64,000 bases of DNA from Serinus canaria (taxonomy: Eukaryota; Chordata; Aves; Passeriformes; Fringillidae): positions 90,436,990-90,500,989 of the forward strand of contig NC_066315.1 of NCBI RefSeq assembly GCF_022539315.1. Reading direction: 5' to 3'. The position numbers were made by a program, and so were the translations under genes. This document shows, piece by piece, positions 1 to 14,760 of this stretch. The notes under the pieces were generated by a model that did not search any database, was not told the origin of the DNA, and saw only the letters and a list, made by a program, of their open reading frames with translations. Position 1 is the stretch's first letter; the number at the start of each line of letters is the position of its first letter.

Positions 1-765
1 ATGGTTAAATTCAGTGCATCCACAAAAACCATGAGGGACCACTCTCAGGTAAAGGATTTAAATTACGTAGAACAAAACCTCAACAGAAATCCCTTACTTT
101 GAGAAGTAAGGGCTGTGGTTACTGTTCCTGTACCTGATTTCTCAGCACACTGCTTCTGCTATTGGCAGGGACTCTGTGCTTGGCTTTGTGCCAGCCTGCT
201 GTGGTCAGATTTGGGTGTTGTAAGCCCTCACTCTGAGCTGATTTCTGTCAGCTCTGAGCCCACCACAAGTGGAGAGTTCAAGAGAAGATCACAGCCAGTT
301 CCCCACCAGCCATTAACCTCTGCCTCCCCCAGACCTTCCCCCTTGCTCAGAGCACCAGTGCACAGATACTCCTAGCACTCCTCTCTCTTGTCCTCAGCTG
401 TCCCAGCAAGAGGCAGGTTTCTTTTGCTTTCCTCATCCTTCCCTCCCAGGTTGGGATCCAGGATAGCTTCTCCTCCCTCTAAACACAAAGGAAGAAGCAA
501 AGATCTCTCCTGAGCACCCTGGAAATGCAGCTGATAATTTTCTCCCTGCATCACAGGACTTCAGCTGCACATCTAACATTATCTACTAGGACTTAAAAGT
601 GCATGCCCAATGGATCTCTTTAAATCAAATAAAATATAAGTACTTGTTCCATCCTTCAAATGGAAACAACTTTATACTTTCCTAGAAATTATCAGCTGTT
701 TCATAACCTCAGTATTTAGTTCCTTTCTTCAACTAGTTAACAGTGTTTCCAGAAATGTTCATTCC
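1..765. other. Intergenic, nothing recognised
   Basis: Left-edge sequence with short chance frames only. No MOCOS exon, expected downstream of ELP2 from human synteny, was recognised on the minus strand. Confidence 0.6.
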
Positions 766-1078
766 TAGAATCATGAAATTATTAAATTGGAAATAATCTC
801 TAGGATCATTGAGTCCAACCACTAACCCAGCACTGCCAATTCCATCACTCAGCCATGTCCCTAAGTGCTACATCTACATGTCTTTTAAATACCTCCAGAG
901 ATGGTGACTCCACCACTTCCCTGGACAGCCTGTGCCAACATTTGACAATCCCTTCAGCGAAGAAATTCTTACTAATATCCACTCTAAGCTTCCCCTGGTG
1001 CTATTTACATTTGTCCTGTTGCATTTTACTTGGGAGAAGAGACTGACACCCACCTTGCTTCATCCTCTATCTCCTGAT
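766..1078 (-). mobile_element. CR1 LINE fragment (3' end)
   Basis: Reads as the reverse complement of a CR1 3' end: atcattgagtccaacc at left, then the segments for atctacatgtcttttaaat, ccctggacagcctg and gggagaagagactgacaccc. Diverged, 5'-truncated, minus orientation, in the intergenic DNA downstream of ELP2. Confidence 0.8.
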
Positions 1079-4000
1079 TTTGAAGGGCAGCTAAAACACA
1101 CAGCAGCAGCAGCAGCAGTCAGGGTGCATCAATGTTTAAGCCAAAAATAGGATAATCCCCTAGCAGGAAATTTTATTTGTCACTTAATTTTGATGTTATA
1201 TTGATTTAAAAAAAAAAAAATTGGGTCATTGTTTGCATGTTTTAGAAGATGTTTTAGAAAAGTACACTGTATTGTATTTAAAATAATTTTAAAGTTATTT
1301 TTCAATGTGTGTCCTACAAATTTCTGTTCTCTTTGCTGTATGTCCCCCTATGTTAGAAAGGAACTTTAACAACTATCCTAATTCCAGAAAAAATAAGACA
1401 ACAGTACCAAGATGTATTCCTTTTGTCCACTCTTGCCATGCTCAAAATCACTGAATTGTCTTAGTGCCTTGCTGCAATGTTTTTCAAAATCCCATTTCAC
1501 AGATTGCTTTGGATTTCTTAGATGCACAAGTGACTTTCGAGCCAATGCTTGGGCACAGAAAACCATTCAGCAAGAACACCCTACCAATCCTGTACTCCTA
1601 ATGAACACACGGATTTTACCTGCCCTCTGGAAGCTTTACCCTGTGGATAAACAAAATTTCTCCTCTTTCAAAGCCTGCTGCATCCCCAAGAGTCTCCTCA
1701 GAAAAGCAACAGCTCCACAGCCATCCTGCAGCCAGGTAATTCCAACTCTGTGCAGAAATGCAGGATAATTACAGCTGGATTTCCACAGCAGGTTCACTCA
1801 GCCCACAGGCCTTGCCATCTCCTGGGGAGCAGAGACAACTCTGTGAGAGGGAGGGGACCTGTGGGGACAGCTCTGGGAAAATCTGAGCCCAGGGAACGCA
1901 TTTCAGCCACACATCAGGTTTTGTTGCTTCTCCATCTGCTCTCTTTCCTGCATGGTCTGTCTTTCCCCAGAGCCAGGGATGCTCAGAGCTGTGCCTGGCT
2001 GCATCTCTCCAAGGCAGGTGTGCAGGCAGACCCTGCTGGCTGCCAGTCCCCAGCCACAGCTCCCTTCCGTGTCTCCTGCACATCCTGGTCCTGCTCCTGA
2101 CCCCTGCGCTGCACGGACGTGTCTGCCACACTCCTGGTGCCACTCCTCCATCAGGCACACGCCCCTGCCCCTTTCCAGAGTCACCTCAATGTCAAGGATC
2201 CTTGTCTGCACATTATGGTGGGTGTGCTGCTGCCAGCCTGGGCCAGGTCCCTTTGTTCTCATACATTTGTTGCCATCGGGTTCGTCCTGCCCATGGCAGA
2301 AACCTGATGTTATCCCCTGTAGTTTTATGATCAGTTTAGATTTTAGTAACTAATGAAACCAAGCCAGGCTTGAAAATACACTTTTTCATATGCCTGGAAA
2401 TTGAATGGAGCTGCTTCACCATTAAGAAAGATATTTTACTCTCTCAGGTGCCTAACTGCTAAGGTCTCGTTTGTACTTTAATCATTGTTACTTAGTTCAG
2501 GAAGTGTTAACTTGCTTGTTCCTCACTCTGCAGGTCAGAGGTGTCCTTTGTGAATACCATCCAGTCTGTTTGGAAGAGAAGCAGTAAGGAAAAGTCATAA
2601 TTTTTCAATAAAGCATCTTGTAATCATTTAGAAAATAAATTTTAAAAGTCTTTTCAGATAGTCCTTCCAGTGAAGCAGAAATCTGACGGAGGAACAGGAA
2701 AATTGTCTGAGAAACTGTGGAACAAGAGTTCAGTGTCATGCCAAAAATTTCTGATGGAAAAAAAGACAAAGCAAAGTTGTGATCAGTATTCAGTTCAGCT
2801 TACTGGAGGTCTGCATGTGTTACCCTCTGCATGTCCTTCCCTCTTTAATTATCTTGCCAGCTTCAGTGGCTCTTAGTCTCAGGGTCACCAAAGCTACTTG
2901 CTGGTAACCTGATTGCCAACAACGGCAAAAGACTCAGAATTTCCTGTTTTGATTATTGTTTAATTTTCATTCAATTCACAGTCAGTCCATGATGAAAAGG
3001 GCTTCCTAATGTCTTTCTCATGATCTGGAAATTCTCACCAGCGAGTGAAAATAGCTGCCCCTCAGAAGGGAGTACAAGTCCAGAGCTACTGGTCACTCAA
3101 GGACACCCAAATGCCAGCAGTAGCTATTTCCTCCTAAAAGAGCCTGTCCCAGATGTTCACTTATTCTCCCATCTCCATCACCCTTAGGTGATACTTCTTC
3201 TGGTGAAGTCGACTGAAAAATACTTGCTGTGCAGAGATCAAAGTAAAGCAACAATTAAAACTGGGTGAGGGTGTTGCTGAAGTTTAAAGGAGAAATGCTG
3301 GAAGCCCTTCACAGAGAGGAATGTGGAGATGATGGGCATGCCATTTTGCAGCACCAGAGCTCCTTCTGATGTGTGATTTCACACGGCCCAAACTGGCAGA
3401 AAATTTTCAGAAGACTTCTTCAAAACAAAAATTCAGAAATACTCTGAACTTCTTTAGGCACAGCTCAATCAGGCTTGAGTCAGGAGATGAGAAGGGGGAA
3501 ATTAAAAAATATAATGGAACACAGTACCCCTCACTTTGCTCTCTAGCTTTTCAGTGCCCACCTGTGAAGTAAAAGCAGCTCTGAGACTGCTGTTCTTGCA
3601 AGAAGCCAGTTTCCCTGGGCCCTCTAGATCAGGGTGAGATGACAGCAAGGAAGCTGCAGGAGCCTGTGAAGAAAGCACCACTAACCCTGAATTGGCAGCT
3701 CAGTGCAGGAGGCAGAGCAGTCAGGGATTTCATTTGTCTTCCTCACACAGGTGCTTCTTCAATGCAGCCACCACCAAGGTCCCTGGAAGAAGGACTGTAA
3801 GGAAGGAGGGCATGTGAGAAAAAGTTTTGATAGCTGGCCAGTACCTAATGCTCCTCTTGAAATATTCAGGGAAAGAAAATTATGTATTCCTTCAACTGCC
3901 TCTTCTCTTTCGATTCTTGAAACTCAGTCTCAGTGGTTTTCCTTTGTGAGAAACTGTAGCTGACTGGAATAGCCCCAGGATATTTGAGGTCTCATCTTTG

Positions 4001-7000
4001 TGACATCAACACAGGGACAGTGATAGCTCCGAGATGCTAGGGAGAATGAGGTGGTGATATTACTGTGTAGAAATAGGAATGATCTCATTCACAAGACCTG
4101 GGCAGGGCCAGAGATGTGCCATTTCATGGAAAACTGTAATATCAACACATATCTGTAACACAACTCCAAAGAGGCTCTCAGAGTGGCTTTTAAATAATTG
4201 AAGAGTTTAGGTGCTGCTGAATGATGATGCTCTGGGCTTTCAGGCCAAGTTTTTTGAAGTTTACTATAGATTCCAAACAAGGAGTGCATTCTAGCTTGAA
4301 AGCAGATCTGAGTGAGCATCGAGCTGCCCTGGGATCAAAGTTTGTTAATATTTTAATGTCTCTAACATGATGCAGAGTGCATGAGAAGTATAGGCCTTGG
4401 GGACCATCCCGCTTAATTTATGGAGTGAGTCACTACCCAAAAGCAAGGCTGTAGCTTTGCCTTCCTGATGGCACATTAAATTCTGGCTATTCTCAATAGC
4501 CCAATACGGAGGATTAAAACAACCTCTTCTTCCCCTTCTACATTTTTAACAAAGACAATAGAAAATTAAACCGGTTCAGGACAATAATAGGCAATCAGGA
4601 GAAGATGCTGGAGCTGACTGTCATTAGCTATACCACTTTTCAGTCTAGTACAGAGATAAATCAGATCAGCATTTGGCAAACAAAACAGTCATGCTGGTGC
4701 TGGAATAATTGCATGCATTGTCAGAAATGCAAGCAAAGGCCTTCAAATGTTCTGCCTACTTAACATCAACTCTGCTTTATTTAAAATAGTCATCTACAGA
4801 GAGAACATTTTTTTAGGGAAAAGCAACACAGTGAGCCACAAATGGGTAGCAGTAATCACAAAAAGCTGAGCAGAACACGTGTGAGGGGCCCCACCATGGG
4901 ACATGCAGTAGCAGGCTGGCTGCCCAACTGCAGGACACACAGCAGGGTCAGAGAGAGGACAGAACTCTCGGGGCTCTTCTTTGCCCTAACAATCCCAGGC
5001 AAAGCACTGGTTCTCCAATTTCATGGGCAGAGGACTTAGGACAAGAATCTCCCTGGAGACAGGGTGATGTAACACAGCTCTTTTCTCTGAGAAGAAAAAA
5101 ATTTGCCAGCCTTAGCCTCCAAGCATTATCTCTGTGATGAACAGGCTGAAATAGAGCCCCAATCTTCAGGTAGCTTTGGATTCTGAAAACCAGTGCGCCA
5201 CCAACAATGGTTTTGGCTCTCCTGCTGTCCCTGCTGCCTCTTGTAATTTTGTTTGCTCAGAGCAGGATGCTAAGATGAAACCCAGGACAAGTAATTTGTG
5301 GCCACATGAACAGTAAGGCTGTTGATGAGAAGGGCTGTACCTGTGCTCCTGACAAGAGACTTCCTGCGAGTCACTGGAGGCGTCTTAGGAGGTGTCACCC
5401 ACCCAAGGGAGTCCATACGGACCACAGCACATTAAAACTGCTCCTGCTTTCTCCCTCCCAGTACACAATACTGGGCATTAAGGGAAGATCATCTGTGCAG
5501 TGGGCATTTGACCCCAGTTCCAATTTCTGGCCTCCCAGAACAATGAGTTATCTTGTCCTGCCACAGCTGCTGCCTTGCAGTGTAAGTGCTGGTTTTCCAT
5601 GGCTAGGGTGTGAGCTTGCAATTTTTTTTAAGGGAGACGAATGCAGGCAAAGGTTGTGAGTTTGGCTTGATCACCAGTCCCTGAACCATCCCAGTTTTAC
5701 AGCTTCTGGTGGCAAGATTTATACTGAATTCAGCTATTTTAGGTGATCTTTAATCCTTTTCCTTTTTAAAGGAAAAAAAGGAAAGCAGGTTGATGTTCTC
5801 CTCTGATAAAGCAACAGACCTCAATATATCAGGCAGCCTTTTTACCTGACAAAGAAGCAAAAACTGTGCAGCTCCATGTATTCTAGTGAGTGGTTTTTAC
5901 CTCGTATGGAAGGCTGTATACACTGATACAAGGTTTTATTCTAGTTTGAAAAGACCGAAGAATCTGATTGTTTTGCTACAGCTTTGTTCATCCCATCACA
6001 ACATGATTCCCCAGAAGATTTCACTAGGAATGATGCACTGTTCTGTTTATGTCCTGAAAAGTGGCACATCTCAGAGATGCTGCAACATGTCACTGGCTTG
6101 GTGTTTGTAAAAGGCTCCACAGCAGCCAGACAAGCCAAGGGCTTTAGGAGGCAGAATGGCACTGTAGGGGCCAGCTAATCCTGTGGCAACCTGGAGAGCA
6201 CTGTTTCCTGAAGCTGTTAAAGATGCACCAATCATTGATCTGGGCCTGCAGTGGATCTCCCAAAATAGCCTGGTACTGACTATCCTGCTGGAAAAGGGAA
6301 TAGCTCAGCCAAAAGCCTGCGAGCATCTGGCACCAACATGCCTCCTCATGTCGTGAATGCCTGCTAGCAGAGCTTCGTATGGCCATTATCCTATGAAAGG
6401 TTCATTTGCATATCTGTGCCACTTGGGAAGGGAATATTGTTTATATCAGCCAAGAGCTGATGACAAAAAAGGGAACGTCTGCCTGGGACATGGTGTGCTT
6501 TCAGCAACCAAAGTGCATTGGTCTGCCAACACATTGCCACGAGACATGGCAAACAGCTTCATGATTTGAACACGGGAATGGCACCACAGCCAAAGCCATA
6601 AGTGGCCAGTGTCAGACATCAACACAACATTGTACATGCCTAAAACAGGGTCTCCACCTGGCTGCAGCACAAGGTGGGAACATGTCTGGAAGAAAAAGAC
6701 CACAAAGAAGAGCCCCAAGCTGCTGCTGTAGGAAAAAGCTGTAGGAAAACTGGGCTTGTCACCACTGCCAGCTGGGGAGATGGTGCAGAATATGAATCTC
6801 AGACCTAAAAGCACATTGACCTCTACATTGACCTCAGAGCTTACTGCACCTGTCAAGAGCTACTCCTATCACAGGGTAAACTACGTTCTAGTGACTCAGA
6901 GAGCACGTATGGCACCTTTAGAAGGAAACAGGGATAAGACAGCTTCTTCAAAAGCATATGTTCACCTTTCTCCCATGCCCACACAGAAGCACAAGGTGCA

Positions 7001-8931
7001 GAACATGTTCCACGCACACATCATCGTCACAGCCACAGCAGAATACAGTCTGCTCCCGGGGGGGCAGGGGTATTGCAAACAGTGAGCCCTTAGGCAAATC
7101 TCAAAACTCTGCAGTGTCTTCATCTGTTGTAGTTCTGCCCATGCTGAAGCTGTGCTCAGGCTGATACCAACCAGTTCTGCTTGCTTTGGGCTGGCTCTTC
7201 GGCTGGGTCTGGGGCACCAGTTCCCACCCTCAATCCAACAGCTTCTGGGGAAAAAGGGGATAAGGTACAATTCTGGGCAACATTTTTCTAACATTTGTTT
7301 CCTCTTAGAGGCATATCAAACACAAATTTTCATTTGCTTTGCCAAGACATATAGAGAAAAGCAGGTACTTCTTTTTTCACACAACTTCTCTTATTGGCTA
7401 AGAGACCACATTTTGGTGTCCTACAGAAGACCAGTCAACCCCACCATCACTGGAACAGAAGAAGACTCCGACACTAACAGCACAACCTTGCAAGCCGTTT
7501 TTTGCTTCTGGAGAACCTCTTTTAGCCACATTACAGTGAGTGAATTGTGGAGGAGCAAGGAGATGTTTCCAGCTTGTTTTGCTTTTTTTAAAGATCTTTC
7601 TGGATAACCTGGTTAACCACAAGTCACTGTGCTGCTCAGTAACTCAACAGAGTACTATATCCCCTTGTACATTATGCAAAAGGACAAGCTGAACAGCAAC
7701 TGCACATTCCTCTAGACTTTAAAAAAATCAATTATTTGTTTGTTTTTAAATCTGTAAAATCCTGTGGAGACTTTTGCCTCTCTGCTGATTTTGTGGGCAA
7801 GAACAGCTGGAAAGGGTTTCCAGCATCTGCTACATCTGTGGGGAAGCTTTCCACACAGTGTGAAATCCCCTCTTCTGACGTGGCTGGAAAGGCTCTCACC
7901 AAATCACAGGAGTCACTCACCAGCCTCCTCTGTTTTTACCGAGTCGATAAAGGAAATTCTCACCACCGTGATTGACTGATACTTTGATGGAGCTGAAAAG
8001 ATGCAGGAGGCATAAAATCAGCTGCTGCACAGACATCCCAAGCATATGCTGCTAGTACCTTCAGTCTTGGGTTGCAGCTACCCTGTTATTTTAGTACTGG
8101 ACGTATCCTTTAGCAGCTAGTGCTGATTGTTCCACACCGGGCTGCAATGCTGAGGCCTCTGCAACTTGTCACTGCAGACCAGAATGATATTAGAAAAATC
8201 AGTTTATGACTTAAATAAGGAAAGAACAAAGGACTCCAAAGACAAGGTACTATACTCTGTCCCAAATATCCAAAAGACAGCATCATGAGCCTTAAATGCT
8301 TCAAATAAGAGTTTTGACTTGTTTCAAAACAAAACAAAAAAAGAAATTATTTGCCAGCACTTTAAATAAAACAGTTTGGTCTGTTAGGCACTCCCAGACA
8401 AATATAAATAAATAAAAAGAGTTCAAAACCAGTAATAAATACCTCTGCATTGGTAGAGATATTGTAGCCTTGGGGAAGAGGCAGTAAGTTCAATGAAGGG
8501 AAGAGTACGGCTGCCATAAAAGGACATTTAATTACAGCAGGATCTTTTAAACTGGAGAAGAAATCCATGAGCAGGGAATATGCTAGAGGTCTATAAAATC
8601 AGGACTAACAAGGAGACAGTGAAAAACAACTAATCCTTTTCTTTTCTAATATAATAACAAGGAGGCATTAAATGTTCCAAACAAACAAGAGATGCATCTT
8701 CTTATTGGCACAGACTTACCCTGAGGATTACCAACTAATCACAGGGGAAATCATGTGTTTGCATGGATTCAAAAAGCAATTAGACAAACCCATGGAAGGA
8801 AAAGGAAATTCATCAATAGCTAATAGGCACCAAGGCTCTTCCTCTTGTTGAAGATGTTCCTGAAACATAAATCACTGATGTCTGGGAGAGTTTGATGATA
8901 TGATCCACTGTGATCATCCATCACTTAAAAA
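1079..8931. other. Intergenic, no gene recognised
   Basis: A mosaic of moderate-GC blocks (1750-2320, 5300-5650, 6300-7250) and AT-rich blocks. Many open frames of 60-150 codons occur on both strands, but none has a domain I recognise, flanking splice sites of a family, or a CpG island. Possible old unrecognised repeats. Confidence 0.6.
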
Positions 8932-9135
8932 TCATAGAATCATAGAATGGTTTGGGTTGGAGGGGACCTTAAAGTTCATCACTCCCACATCCAAAGCCAC
9001 ATCCAGCCTCACCTTGAACACTTCCAGGAATTGGTCATGTACAACTTCTCTGGGCAACCTGTTCCTGTGCCTCACCAGGCTTACAGTAAAGAATTTATTC
9101 CTAATATTTCATTGAAATCCACCCTAAAATCTAAA
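8932..9135 (-). mobile_element. CR1 LINE fragment (3' end)
   Basis: Starts with atcatagaatcatagaatgg followed by tttgggttgg, the reverse complement of the CR1 terminus and its short tail repeats. Continues with ctctgggcaacctgttcc and a degraded aagaatttattcctaat. A short 5'-truncated copy. Confidence 0.88.
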
Positions 9136-10304
9136 TGAAAGCTGCTATCAGGAGGTGTGTGAGACCTCATTAGTTTAAACCTCTCCCAGGGCATCCACAT
9201 GGTTAGACAGCCTTTCAGAATAAAAAAACCCAGAAAACAAAACAGACACCTAAAGAAATTTAGGTCCCATTTTCCAACAAGATTAAGATTTTCTTACATC
9301 TTCTTCAGGCTGAGTTGTTGGGAAAATGTCTACAGCAGACAGTAAGACCCTGTGTGATTAGGAGGTGCTCACTGCTTTTTGAAGTTTACTGTTTCCCAAA
9401 TGCAGGATAAAAATGGAAGAATGCTTTCAAAATTTCGTGTTTCATGAGAAATGCTTGTCACTGAAACAGTGCATTTGAACAACTCAGAGGAGATAGAATA
9501 CCTCTGTTTGAACATATTTGTAATTTATTTTGAATTTTTGGGTATACATGACAGGTGCTGCAAATACACACATCCTTTTTATTATATTGCCACCTGGTGG
9601 TCCTGGGCATGTGGAAACCACCAACTCACTGATTTTACAGTGAAATGACCACAGTTCAGGCATTTAAAATAGCATCCATTTCTTTCTCTCTTAGATGGTA
9701 AGCAATTTCTTAAATCTAGAATTTTAGGGGTGAGGGGCTGTTTTGGGTTTACAACGAGTATAACAGTGCCTGTGTCAGCTCTCAATTATCTAAACAGATG
9801 TCTGCAATGGCCACCCCAAGGCACAGGGAAACAGAGATGGATTGCAGCTCTGCCGTGGGCTCTGGACACCTGCCTGGGCTGGGTGTCTTGCTCTCTGAGG
9901 CAGGAGATGGGGGGAGCTTCCAGCCAGAGCCAAACCATCTTTCCTCTGCCCTCTCCACCTTTCCACCTCACCAGTGGTGGAAGCATGAACATTTAGCTAG
10001 TATGCCAGGAGCTCTTTTGTTCCCAGAGGCAGTGTGCCATGTGGCCAGAGTTCCTGTCTGGTGGGGATGTTGGAATACACTGCGCAGTGGGTATGGGGAA
10101 GTTCCCAGCTCTGCAAACACACATTAAAATCTGCAGCTCTGCCTTGGGATCGCATCCCCACCACAAACAGGCAAGTACATGCAAAGAAGTAGTGTAGGAA
10201 AATATATGATAAGGTCAAAGAAAAGAGAGTTACATATTTGGACTCCTAGGACAGGAAATTGTACCACAGACTTTAGACACTTAGTCTATCGTAGAGACCA
10301 TGGG
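9136..10304. other. Intergenic, nothing recognised
   Basis: Between two CR1 copies. Moderately GC-rich from 9800 to 10170, with overlapping short frames on both strands and no recognisable product. Confidence 0.6.
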
Positions 10305-10795
10305 AACCTGTCCAGTTTGGGGTTTTCCCAACACAGGAAAGATGCTGTTAAACTGGAGCAAGTGCAGCAGAGGTAGAGGGAGCTGGATTAGTTGCCCTGT
10401 GGAGGAAGGTGGAGGGATGGGCCAGGTTAAGCCCATCAGGGGAAGAGAAGGCTTTGCAGGTACTTGGTAGCAGCCTTCTGATGCTAAGAAGGAGACTGTG
10501 AAGATGATGGAGCCCAGCTCTCCATAACAAAGAGATGAAGGAAGGTAAGAGAGGCCATAAAATGAAACAAGAGAGGTTCAGAACTGAGAAAAGTAGAAGA
10601 AAAGTTTTCACCATGAAGGCAGTCAGCAGTCAAACTCTGCAGTCTCCATCTTCTGAGATTTTCAAGACCAGACTGGCAGAATTTCTGAGTAGCCTGGTGT
10701 GATTTCACAGTTGACCCTGCCTGGAGCAGATAGGAAAAGAGACTTCCTGAGCTCCCTTCCAGTTTATAATCACATGATCCTATTGCTCTATGAAA
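10305..10795 (+). mobile_element. Diverged CR1-like LINE fragment
   Basis: Plus-strand order of CR1 3' segments: cagcagaggtagagggagc, gaggttcagaactgag, gaaaagttttcaccatgaa, gagattttcaagaccagac, and a terminal cttccagtttataatcac...gatcctattg. Much more diverged than the other copies, so boundaries are approximate. Confidence 0.6.
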
Positions 10796-13700
10796 CATAA
10801 TGCTTTTATTACATTTTATTGAGCTAGCAATTTTCAGTACTAATAATCTATGGAAATGCACTTTTGAGCAATTCATAGAAATTGCAGAATTTCGCATCAG
10901 GGACATAACTCCTGTTTTGAGCTATGACAATACCTTTTACATGATAAAACACACCAATTTTCTTTTTGATGGGTAGAAAAAGCTGAAGCTGCCGTTTGTC
11001 TAGTAGCAGCTAAGCCAAACAAACATTTCTACCTTTTTATTAGCTTTAATGGCCTACATTCCTACATTCCATGCACCTGGAACTACAGGGGTGGTCTACC
11101 AGCCTAAATCAATGCTCACCAGCTGTAAAGGGGCTCCCACTCCAACTATTCCCAATGGACTTAGTGACCTGGAGCTGTTCCTGAAGGCACAGCAGTGTCT
11201 GAGATATTGGGAGACTGTGCACACACCAAAGCAGCAGCAGTTTGACCAGAGCACCCACAGGAGGCTTCTACATCACACATTTAGCACCTGACAAGGTCAG
11301 ACAGACCCACCCTCAAGAACTGCCCAGGGCAAACTACAGACATCTCAGGATCTTCTCTGCCCTGCAGAGAGAGAATCATGTGTCGCAGCTCGGTGCTGTC
11401 TGTGGACAGTGGCGAAAATTTGTAGCATCCAGAGAACTGAATATAGGACTGCCTGCCATGTCAAAGGAAAAAACTTGAGCAGCAGGAAGTTCCTACACTC
11501 TAAAAAGTGTGTCTGTGGAGTACAGATATTCTCTCAGAGAGGCACATCTTTATACAATAACTCGCAGGAAGGAGAGTCTCCAAGATTATGAAACAGAGAC
11601 AAACAGAACGATTGCTTTATCTTGAAAAGCATTTGGAAAGCTTCCCTTGGGGAGACTGCAGTCAATTCATTTTTGCAGAGGAGAAAAGTTCCCCTCACTG
11701 GCAGGTAGACAGCTTATGCTTTAGCAAGGGAGGAGGGCACGCTGCTCACATGTATGCCAGTAATTTGTTGTCAGGGAGAAAGGAGGTAATGCTGCTGGAC
11801 AGGCTGTGTAAACACCAAAAGCCCAAAACCTAGCAAAGGAAGAAACAGAGACAAAGGAGGCTGAATGGAAAACACCAAGAGAATGTTATACTTGATACAC
11901 TTGAATTCTCCCGGGATCATGTATTAGAAAGCATTGGATTATCTTACAAGAACAAAAGGAAGAGATAAAAGGCTGTTGAGAAAATAAGGATTGCTTACAG
12001 GAGTATTTAGGAGCCTGCAGGAATGGAGAAGGGACCAAGAAGGCAAATCGTATTCTTAGAAGAGGGGGTGAATATAGAGAGAAAAGTCCTTAGAAGAAAA
12101 GGACTATGAGGCAGGACAAGATCAGTGTTAACACAAGATTTTGAGGCAAGGGGAACAGATCCTCTGCAGTAAAAAAAAACGGTTTGTTGCATCCTTTGTT
12201 ATTTCAGCTGTGATCTGCTGGAGTCTGTACAAAGGGTGACACCACCGTAATATGGCAATTACCTTGGGACAACACCTCCCCTCATCTGTGCAGCTGTACT
12301 GTTGGCTGAGTCCTGCAAACACCAATTACATGGAGCAGCTCTCCTTGAGGACTTCAGGGCACGTCTGGTTGGTGGAGCTACCCCAGGATACTGGAGCTAG
12401 TCCATTATTATGGTACAGCATTGGGATTTGTCACATGCTCTACCCTAAATTCCCTCCAGAAAGAGAGAAAGGTAATTTCTAGCTTTATTTATTTATTTCT
12501 AGCTTTATTACAGCATAGGATGAGTTGCTGCAGAAAATAAAATGACAATGTTTGGATATTGAACACAAACTCCTCAAATACAGTGACTAGAGCTGGTCAT
12601 AAAAGGTGACAGCAAGAGCTGTGCTTGAGCAAGCGTACCAGGGGCTGGCAAAGGGAGCCCACAGCCTCCCCCTGCTCCCTACAGCAAACACAGAAGCAGG
12701 ATGAGGGAAATCTGGTGGTTGGCATGGGAAAAAAAGGCAGTTCCCAGCTGGGGGAGAAAAAGCATCTCTGAAAGGATATCTCACAACTGTTTGAGGGTGT
12801 GCCAGCACACAGGGCAAAAATGGGAATGTTTGGAGGGTCAAGGGCTGGGCATGTCACAGGGTAAACATGCTGCCCTGCCCTGCTGCCTCAAAACTACCAC
12901 TGCAGAGCCTGATAAGGACTGCTGATAAAAGAGCAGTAGAGGGGCATTGCTGAACTGTGCTCAACAACTCCCACCTCCACCAGCTTCCAGCGCATGAAAG
13001 GCAAATTCTGATTTTTGTCCTGTCAGTGATTTTGCCTCATCTTTTGTACAGCTCCAGATGCTCCTTAAAACAGCAAGTAATATTTTTGCTTCCCATTTCA
13101 GTTATTTTAAAGTTTCCTTATTGGTAACAGCCACTTCTTTAAAGTGAGATTGGAGTCTAAATGAGGACACAGCTGCTTCCTCCTCTTCTCTCAACTCTGT
13201 ATTAGCTGCAGTTGGCAGTGAGCCTTGGAGCCTTCTCATTTCTTCACGTTAAATATTTTGGAAAACAGAGATTAGTCAGAGTTACCAAAGCGACGTTTTC
13301 AATAGCTCAGAGTTCAATAATTGACTTCCTTGAAATTTTCAACTGCTTCTAGTTACTTCTGAAGTATCAGCCCACAAGAGAGACAACAGCAGGATAGCAT
13401 GTTTTTTAAGGCTTAGCATGATGCCTAACCTGCTCCTACTTTGCCATTTCATAACGGAAGGAATTAACATAATCAATATTTTGGCAGCAGTGTTTAGGGA
13501 GCTTGCCACGTGGAGCCCAGGTAGGAGTTCCTCAGGCTGAAGGTCAGCATCCCACATCCTCCCAGTTTACACAAACAGCTTGTTTTGTCCTCCTCACCCA
13601 CCAGACACCACAGCATGCTCACCTCTAATGTCAGTGTTGGCATGGCTTGTTGGTGCAACACAGACTTGAGGATGCCTACACCTGCATCCCGGACTGAAAG

Positions 13701-14639
13701 ATTTAAGATTGCTTTGGACAACCTCAATAACTATTTAATTTTGGTTACAAACAGCAAGACCCATGTCATTTCTTGCTTGCTTTGTCACACACACCTCTAC
13801 CATAAAACAGAACAATCCTTCTTTAGGCCTGATTGCATAAAACAGTTTGTTCACATCTTTGAATGAACAAAGGCTCTTCAAATTTAGCATAAAGCCAGTA
13901 AATAGTGATAATATGCATCCAAAATCTTTATGGGATGGCTTTACCTCAAATGTAGCAAAAAGGTAACAGAATGTTCTTTACAAAACTTCAGTTTATCCCA
14001 TCAATTTTCTCAACTCCATTTTCAGTGGCACCGTACAACAAGCAGAAAACTTCAGAGCGCCAGGTACATTGACAGCAGCTCATTCCTTAGTATTTGTAAC
14101 ATGCTGATTTACATTTTGAAAAGACATGAGTGGATTTATGAGAAGATAAAGGTGTATATTAAAGTCACACCTACTAAACGCATAGCAAAGTGATGTGTGA
14201 GCAAAGAGATTATCATACATAAAATATTAATCATGTGTCGAGGTGTCTAACCTCTAACTTAATTGAAAATTTAAAGTGTGTATTATAAACATTTAGACTT
14301 AGGAGACCAACAGACTAATCTGGTGCATTTAAAGCTGGAACAATGAATGTGATTGAGTCACCAAGTCCCAGGAGTAATGGACTGGATTACTAAATCTTCT
14401 AGTAGCTGATTCTTGTTAATGACAGTATTTCACAAAATAAAAGAGAGGGACAACCTATATGATATTTCATTGTCAACTATACCCAGAAGTGGCCACAAGA
14501 TGTGCTACTATTGGAAAGAATTGTACAGCATTACCATCAAATTTTAAGATTAAATATTACAATTGGGACACAGAATAAAGACCCATTTTTGGCAGCACTC
14601 ATGCTTGAGCACTCATGTAAGGAAAGCACTGGGTACCGC
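10796..14639. other. Intergenic DNA downstream of ELP2
   Basis: AT-rich, with a GC-richer patch at 12590-12900. No CR1 copy, tRNA or coding exon was recognised. Confidence 0.6.
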
Positions 14640-14661
14640 AAGTAAAATGTAGCAAATTATC

Positions 14662-14686
14662 TTTATTAATAAGTCTTTTTTTTATT
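14662..14686 (-). terminator. Candidate ELP2 polyadenylation signals (two AATAAA)
   Basis: On the minus strand AATAAA occurs at 14681-14686 and again at 14662-14667. These are the first canonical hexamers found after the ELP2 stop. The downstream element is not strongly GU-rich, so usage is uncertain. Confidence 0.4.
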
Positions 14687-14760
14687 CCCCTATCCCCATT
14701 TTAAAGAATAGTTTTGTTTTTTTTTTAATGGCTGAAAAACAGAAAATAGCAAGCTAAAAT

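Noticed and set aside
6446..6856. 136-codon minus-strand open frame
   Set aside because: No recognisable domain, no splice or promoter context, and overlapping frames on the other strand; consistent with chance.
1..14640. MOCOS exons downstream of ELP2
   Set aside because: Searched by eye on the minus strand because of human gene order; no MOCOS-like exon seen.
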